Made by a program: the position numbers and the translations under genes | Shown: in pieces, positions 59,674-64,000 of the stretch | Layout: the number at the start of each line of letters is the position of its first letter | Position numbering within the stretch: the stretch's first letter is position 1 | Source of the DNA: Bacteroidota bacterium | GTDB taxonomy: Bacteria; Bacteroidota; Bacteroidia; Chitinophagales; BACL12 | Direction: 5' to 3' | DNA length: 64,000 nucleotides | NCBI GenBank assembly: GCA_016706255.1 | Contig: JADJJZ010000001.1 | Span: 1 to 64,000, forward strand | The notes under the pieces: model-generated | What the model saw: only the letters and a program-made list of their open reading frames with translations | Databases searched by the model: none | Told to the model about the DNA's origin: nothing

Positions 59674-60530
59674 AATCATTTTTGTGTGTTTTATTTTTAG
59701 TTTGTTCATTTTGTGTCGCACAGGCTCAAAACACGGGCTACACGGGTTCTCTGCTGTGGAAAGTGAGTGGTAACGGTCTGGAAACACCATCATATATTTA
59801 TGGCACCATACATTTATTGGAGCAAAGTGATTTTAAAATTAAACCTGAAGTTGATTCTGTGTTTGATGCTGCAGATAAAATTATTTTCGAAGTTGATTTA
59901 ACCGATATTACTTTACAATCCACTTTTCAAAACTGGATGTTATTACCGGACAATAAATCTATTAAAGATTATTGTAGTGCTGATGAGTTTAATAAAATAT
60001 CGAAATACTGCACAGATTCATTAAAAGTAGATATTTCAGCTTATGCTAATCAAAAGCCATTCGCAATTTATCAATTACAAACAACACATTTAATAAAAGG
60101 CGAATTAGCATCATTTGAATTGTATTTTTTACAAAAATGTATGCGCAGTCAAATTCCGGTTGGCGGACTGGAAACACTAAATTCACAATTGCACATTTTT
60201 GATTCAATCAGCTATGAGGAGCAACTGGATTGGATTGTAGCCTCAATTGATTCTTCTGATGAACAGTATACCAATTTTGATAATATGGTGGCAAGTTATT
60301 TGTCGGGAGATTTAAATGCATTATTAAATTTAATGGAAACCAATTCACCTGAAATAAAAAAATATGATGATTTATTTTTGGTGAACAGAAATAAAAATTG
60401 GATACCGGTTATTATGAATGAGATAAATAAACAATCTTCATTTATTGCAGTTGGCGCAGCACATTTAGGTGGGCCAACCGGTATTTTACAATTATTAGCA
60501 AATAAAGGATATACCATTACACCATTATAA
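59670..60530 (+). CDS. TraB/GumN family protein
   Basis: 286 residues with a signal peptide (LCVLFLVCSFCVAQAQ). The GX2H motif YIYGTIHLLEQSDFKI near the start and FIAVGAAHLGGPTGILQLL near the end are the two conserved parts of the TraB/GumN/PrgY fold, a putative metalloprotease. It overlaps the S9 peptidase by 4 bp. Confidence 0.85.
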   Translation: MKSFLCVLFLVCSFCVAQAQNTGYTGSLLWKVSGNGLETPSYIYGTIHLLEQSDFKIKPEVDSVFDAADKIIFEVDLTDITLQSTFQNWMLLPDNKSIKDYCSADEFNKISKYCTDSLKVDISAYANQKPFAIYQLQTTHLIKGELASFELYFLQKCMRSQIPVGGLETLNSQLHIFDSISYEEQLDWIVASIDSSDEQYTNFDNMVASYLSGDLNALLNLMETNSPEIKKYDDLFLVNRNKNWIPVIMNEINKQSSFIAVGAAHLGGPTGILQLLANKGYTITPL

Positions 60531-60547
60531 ATAAGTAAATTTAGAAT

Positions 60548-61330
60548 ATGATAACAATTACCAACCTCTCAAAATCATTTCAGTTGTCGAGGCAACAAAA
60601 AAAAGAAATGAATTATGCGCAACAGGGCGACACAGTACATGCCGTGAAAAATGTATCATTTACCTGCCAGCCGGGTCGCATTTTTACGTTGCTGGGGCCT
60701 AACGGGGCAGGTAAAACAACCACTCTGCGTATGATAGCCACTATTTTAAAACCAACATCGGGTACTATTGTAGTTAATGGATTCGACACGGTTACCAATG
60801 GTGTAGATGTGCGCAATAATTTAGGGTTTTTAACCGGTTCAACCGGTTTGTACGACCGACTTACACCGGATGAAACAATTACCTATTTCGGCAGGTTAAA
60901 CGGTATGGATGAAGTTACGCTAAAACGCCGTAAAAAAGAATTATTCGATTTATTGGGCATCAACGAATTTGCACATCGTCGCGTAGGGAAATTCAGTACA
61001 GGTATGAAACAAAAAGTTTCTATTGCCCGAACAATGATTCACGACCCGCAGGTTGTTGTATTTGATGAGCCAACTTCAGGTTTAGATGTAATTGCTGCAA
61101 AAAGTATTATCGAATTAATCAGACAATGTAAGCGCGAAAACAAAACCATAATCTTGTCGACACATATTATGAGTGAAGTAAATATGCTTGCAGATGATTT
61201 AGCAATTATTTACAAAGGTGATCTTATTTATAACGGTTTGTTCGAAGATTTCAAAAAAGGTATGCGCGAAATCACTTTAGAGGATGAATTTATTCGCATG
61301 GCACAAGAACATGAACCCGCAACAATCTGA
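60548..61330 (+). CDS. ABC transporter ATP-binding protein, NatA-like
   Basis: 260 residues. Walker A LGPNGAGKTTTLRMI, Q-loop region FLTGSTGLYDRLTPDE, signature FSTGMKQKVSIA, Walker B VVVFDEPTSGLD, switch His in ILSTHIMSE. Paired with the ABC-2 type permease 26 bp downstream, as in the NatAB Na+ exporter. Confidence 0.92.
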   Translation: MITITNLSKSFQLSRQQKKEMNYAQQGDTVHAVKNVSFTCQPGRIFTLLGPNGAGKTTTLRMIATILKPTSGTIVVNGFDTVTNGVDVRNNLGFLTGSTGLYDRLTPDETITYFGRLNGMDEVTLKRRKKELFDLLGINEFAHRRVGKFSTGMKQKVSIARTMIHDPQVVVFDEPTSGLDVIAAKSIIELIRQCKRENKTIILSTHIMSEVNMLADDLAIIYKGDLIYNGLFEDFKKGMREITLEDEFIRMAQEHEPATI

Positions 61331-61356
61331 ACAATTTAACTTTATCAATCAATACA

Positions 61357-62562
61357 ATGAAAAATATAATTACCATATTTCTTAAAGAAATAAAAGATAT
61401 CATGCGTGATAAACGCACACTGATGGTGATGCTGCTTATCCCACTTGTAGTTTATCCGGCCATTTTTGTAGGTATTACCAAATACATGACCGCACAAAGT
61501 GAAAAGGCCGTATCTGAAACCTTGCGTATAGCAATTATTTCAAACGGCAATGAAGCAAATTTTAAAGGGTTTATTACACCAATGCCTAATACAAAAATTT
61601 CTTCAGTTACAGATACCACAAAAGCGAAAGAACTCATTTTAGCAGATAGTATAGATGTAGCCTATTATTTCCCTGCTGGTTACGACTCAGCGCTTGCTAA
61701 ATTAGAAGCAACTGGTTTTCAATATTTTTATACATCCACGAATAATGAATTTGAAGTGGGCATTGTTCAAAATATAAATTCCGGTTACAAACAACAACTG
61801 GTAAAACAAAAACTCGCAGAAATAAAAGTAAGTGAAACTGTGCTTGAACCTGCAAAAAGTATTGAACGTAACCTGGCTTCATCACGTGAACAATTAGGTA
61901 GTATTGTGGGTGGTATTATCCCTTACTTTTTTATCATTTTCTGTATGATTGGATGTATGTATCCGGCTATTGATCTTGCTGCAGGGGAAAAAGAAAGAGG
62001 GACACTTGAAACCTTATTGGTTTCATCTGCAAGCCGTATGGAAATTTATACCGGGAAACTCATTACAGTAACCTTAAGCGGGTTTATTTCCGCAATGGCA
62101 AGTATTGCCGGATTAATTGTTTCTGCAAAACTTATTGGCAGCGGTGCCAGTGATTCTGATATGTCACAAATAAGCGAATTATTGTCAGGAATTATCTCTC
62201 CGGGGTCCATTATTATGATGCTCGTGATATTATTACCACTTAATATCTTTTTTGCGGCAATCACACTCATGTTATCTATTTATGCAAAAACATTTAAAGA
62301 AGCACAAAGTATGATTACGCCATTAATGATATTTATTGTTTTCCCAACCATTTTTGGTATGTTACCGGGTGTTACCCTCGATTATAAAACTGCATTGGTT
62401 CCAATCTTAAACGTTTCACTCGGTGCCAAGGAAATTATTTCCGGTACAATTGAAATTGGTCCGCTTTTAATGACCTATGCTGCATTATTTATTTATGCCG
62501 CTATTGCATTGATTATCAGCGTTCGTTTCTTCAATAACGAAAAAAATATTTTAAGGGGTTAA
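61357..62562 (+). CDS. ABC-2 type permease, NatB-like
   Basis: 401 residues. One N-terminal helix (LMVMLLIPLVVYPAIFVGI), a large extracytoplasmic loop to about residue 170, then five or six C-terminal helices (IVGGIIPYFFIIFCMIGCMY; ERGTLETLLVSSASRMEI). The ERGTLE motif is typical of ABC-2/NatB permeases. It pairs with the ATPase upstream and ends in a terminator. Confidence 0.88.
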   Translation: MKNIITIFLKEIKDIMRDKRTLMVMLLIPLVVYPAIFVGITKYMTAQSEKAVSETLRIAIISNGNEANFKGFITPMPNTKISSVTDTTKAKELILADSIDVAYYFPAGYDSALAKLEATGFQYFYTSTNNEFEVGIVQNINSGYKQQLVKQKLAEIKVSETVLEPAKSIERNLASSREQLGSIVGGIIPYFFIIFCMIGCMYPAIDLAAGEKERGTLETLLVSSASRMEIYTGKLITVTLSGFISAMASIAGLIVSAKLIGSGASDSDMSQISELLSGIISPGSIIMMLVILLPLNIFFAAITLMLSIYAKTFKEAQSMITPLMIFIVFPTIFGMLPGVTLDYKTALVPILNVSLGAKEIISGTIEIGPLLMTYAALFIYAAIALIISVRFFNNEKNILRG

Positions 62563-62596
62563 GAAAAAAAAGCTGAAATTCCTGTAAACTGAACAC

Positions 62597-62635
62597 AAAT
62601 CCCGGTAATCCACCATTACCGGGATTTCTTTTTTT
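62597..62635 (+). terminator. Intrinsic terminator of ABC operon
   Basis: AAATCCCGGTAAT (62597-62609), a CCACC loop and ATTACCGGGATTT (62615-62627) make a perfect 13-bp stem followed by C and seven T. Confidence 0.95.
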
Positions 62636-62769
62636 GATTTTTTTCTTCGGATGACGGAACATTGCACTCCCGAATTTTGTTAACTGAATGTTGACAATTA
62701 GAAGTGGCACATCACACAACCATTGTTAATTTTATAACGTTTATCTAACTTAGGAAAGAAATCGGTTTC

Positions 62770-63246
62770 ATGGAGAATTTATTCTGGAAAATAAAGAGTT
62801 TTCATCAGTTGAATGTATTTGAGCTGTATGGTATACTGCGTTTAAGGCAGGAAGTGTTTGCTATTGAGCAAAATTGTGTATACCTGGATGTTGATGGAAA
62901 AGACCAATTTTGTGACCATATTTTTGGGGTAGATGATGCAGGAAAAGTTATCGCCTCTTGTCGCATTGTTCAACCCGGTACCGGTTATAATGAAGTAAGT
63001 ATCGGACGTGTTGCAACGCATCCTGAACACCGCAATAATGGTTACGGGAAAATGGTTATGGATAAAGCAATTAATTTTATTGAAGATAAATACGGCCCGG
63101 TGTCCATCAAAATTGAAGCCCAGTATTATTTAGAAAAGTTCTATTCTGGTTATGGTTTTGAGCCGAAAAGTGACATATACTTACTCGACGGAATTGAGCA
63201 TATTGAGATGGTACGCGAAAAGAACGCCGTTCACGTCAGAGCCTGA
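62770..63246 (+). CDS. elaA: GNAT acetyltransferase, ElaA family
   Basis: 158 residues. LYGILRLRQEVFAIEQNCVY and DVDGKDQFCDH are ElaA hallmarks. The acetyl-CoA site VGRVATHPEHRNNGYGKMVM-like stretch (IGRVATHPEHRNNGYGK) follows the GNAT Q/RxxGxG/A pattern. Substrate unknown. Single gene. Confidence 0.9.
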   Translation: MENLFWKIKSFHQLNVFELYGILRLRQEVFAIEQNCVYLDVDGKDQFCDHIFGVDDAGKVIASCRIVQPGTGYNEVSIGRVATHPEHRNNGYGKMVMDKAINFIEDKYGPVSIKIEAQYYLEKFYSGYGFEPKSDIYLLDGIEHIEMVREKNAVHVRA

Positions 63247-63343
63247 TAGAAACCCACACTTTTTCACATTTGAGTTTTGCAAAATTTTGTTACTATTGTG
63301 ACAGAATAAACCAATATTTGTTAACCTAAAAATCAATCACATT

Positions 63344-63757
63344 ATGGGAATGTTAAAAGAATTCAAGGATTTTGCCATGAAAGGCAACCTAATCGATATG
63401 GCAGTCGGTTTTGTAATGGGTACCGCTTTCGCCGCAGTTTCGAATACCTTTATTAATGGAATGGTAATGCCTTTGGTGAGCCTAATTTCAGGTAAAGATT
63501 TCCACACATGGAAATTTACACTGAAAGAAGCTCAAATGGCCGCTGATGGCACAGTTGCAAAAGCTGAAATTGCCATCATGTATGGTGATTTTATTTCAGT
63601 GCTGATCAACTTCATCATTATTGCTTTTGTAATGTTTATGGTAATAAAAGCAATTAATTCAATGAAGAAAAAAGAAGAAGCAGCACCTGCAGCACCTCCG
63701 GCTCCTTCCGCTCAGGAAGTTTTACTTGGAGAAATTCGCGATCTGTTAAAAAAATAA
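63344..63757 (+). CDS. mscL: Large-conductance mechanosensitive channel
   Basis: 137 residues, usual size. The N-terminal helix and TM1 (FKDFAMKGNLIDMAVGFVMG, TAFAAVSNTFI) carry the MscL signature. TM2 is DFISVLINFIIIAFVMFMV, followed by KKKEEAAPAAPPAP and the C-terminal helix VLLGEIRDLLKK. It releases solutes on osmotic downshock. Confidence 0.96.
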   Translation: MGMLKEFKDFAMKGNLIDMAVGFVMGTAFAAVSNTFINGMVMPLVSLISGKDFHTWKFTLKEAQMAADGTVAKAEIAIMYGDFISVLINFIIIAFVMFMVIKAINSMKKKEEAAPAAPPAPSAQEVLLGEIRDLLKK

Positions 63758-63769
63758 ATCGTATAATAT

Positions 63770-63797
63770 ACAATGCCTTCCAATTGGGAGGCATTGT
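63770..63797 (+). terminator. Hairpin after mscL
   Basis: ACAATGCCTTCC and GGGAGGCATTGT (one mismatch) around AATT. There is no clear T-run, so termination is likely but not certain. Confidence 0.6.
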
Positions 63798-63855
63798 TAT
63801 GTATAATTGGCCCGATTATTGAAAAACGGCCTGCAATTAAATCAATCAAAAAAAT

Positions 63856-64000
63856 ATGAAAAAATTATTTACCCTTGTTATCCTGCTGAGTACGGTTACA
63901 ATATCTTTCAGTCAGGTGGATACTACCTGGAAAAAAGGTGGTGGCGCTATTCTTAATTTTAATCAAACATCTTTAACCAATTGGGCTGCCGGTGGTGAAA
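63856..64000 (+). CDS. DUF3078 family protein (partial, 5' end)
   Basis: The first 48 codons: signal peptide MKKLFTLVILLSTVTISFSQ, then WKKGGGAILNFNQTSLTNWA, matching the N-terminus of DUF3078 outer-membrane-associated proteins. It runs off the window. Confidence 0.75.
   Translation, partial: MKKLFTLVILLSTVTISFSQVDTTWKKGGGAILNFNQTSLTNWAAGGE

Overview
The window comes from a member of the phylum Bacteroidota that carries a type IX secretion system (T9SS). The evidence is the T9SS C-terminal sorting domains on several large secreted proteins, a PorP/SprF protein, an S46 dipeptidyl-peptidase, DUF4159 and DUF3078 proteins, Bacteroidota-style TAnnTTTG promoter elements (for example before pckA and rpe) and low GC. 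I cannot place it below phylum from sequence alone.

Layout. (1) 1-3.2 kb is decayed chromosome: a DUF3179 membrane protein pseudogene (minus) and a recN pseudogene (plus), followed by five tandem ~87-bp repeats with internal hairpins. (2) 3.75-4.26 kb (minus) is a decayed FnIII plus T9SS sorting domain. It is the detached 3' end of a VPS10/Asp-box gene whose 5' part lies at 27.0-29.7 kb. (3) 4.26-27.03 kb is a ~22.8-kb integrated element that split this gene. Joining the two halves at a shared 6-bp AGTTCG restores the frame and gives a protein about as long as the intact neighbouring paralogue. The element holds a sacsin-like GHKL ATPase and partner (both broken), a replication module (HTH protein, P4-type helicase/primase, BT4734/VirE-N protein), small accessory genes, TPR genes, an HNH nuclease, a broken type I restriction-modification (RM) system, a GIY-YIG protein, a membrane/lipoprotein operon of unknown role, a remnant of a second integrase, a broken LamG/T9SS gene and an apparently intact tyrosine recombinase. 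The 10-mer TTGTCGAGCA sits at both ends and looks like an integrase arm site.

(4) 27.0-64 kb is mostly intact chromosome: two tandem VPS10/Asp-box T9SS proteins (one split), a DPP11-like peptidase, a C1A peptidase, rsmG, an M1 peptidase with an outer-membrane barrel, dprA, an FG-GAP/Calx-beta T9SS protein, pckA, a SUMF1-SUMF1-CTD-PorP/SprF cluster, rsmE, DUF4159, two response regulators (one frameshifted), tspO, a cupin, a TonB-dependent receptor with rpe, an S9 peptidase, a TraB/GumN protein, an ABC-2 exporter, elaA, mscL and the start of a DUF3078 protein.

How it fits together. The element combines replication, integration and two defence-type modules, but most of its large genes are broken, so it looks like a decaying island. 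Frame lesions are dense left of 27 kb and rare to the right. That fits real decay, although local indel error in the assembly is not excluded. The chromosome on the right is typical of a peptide-degrading, T9SS-secreting bacterium.
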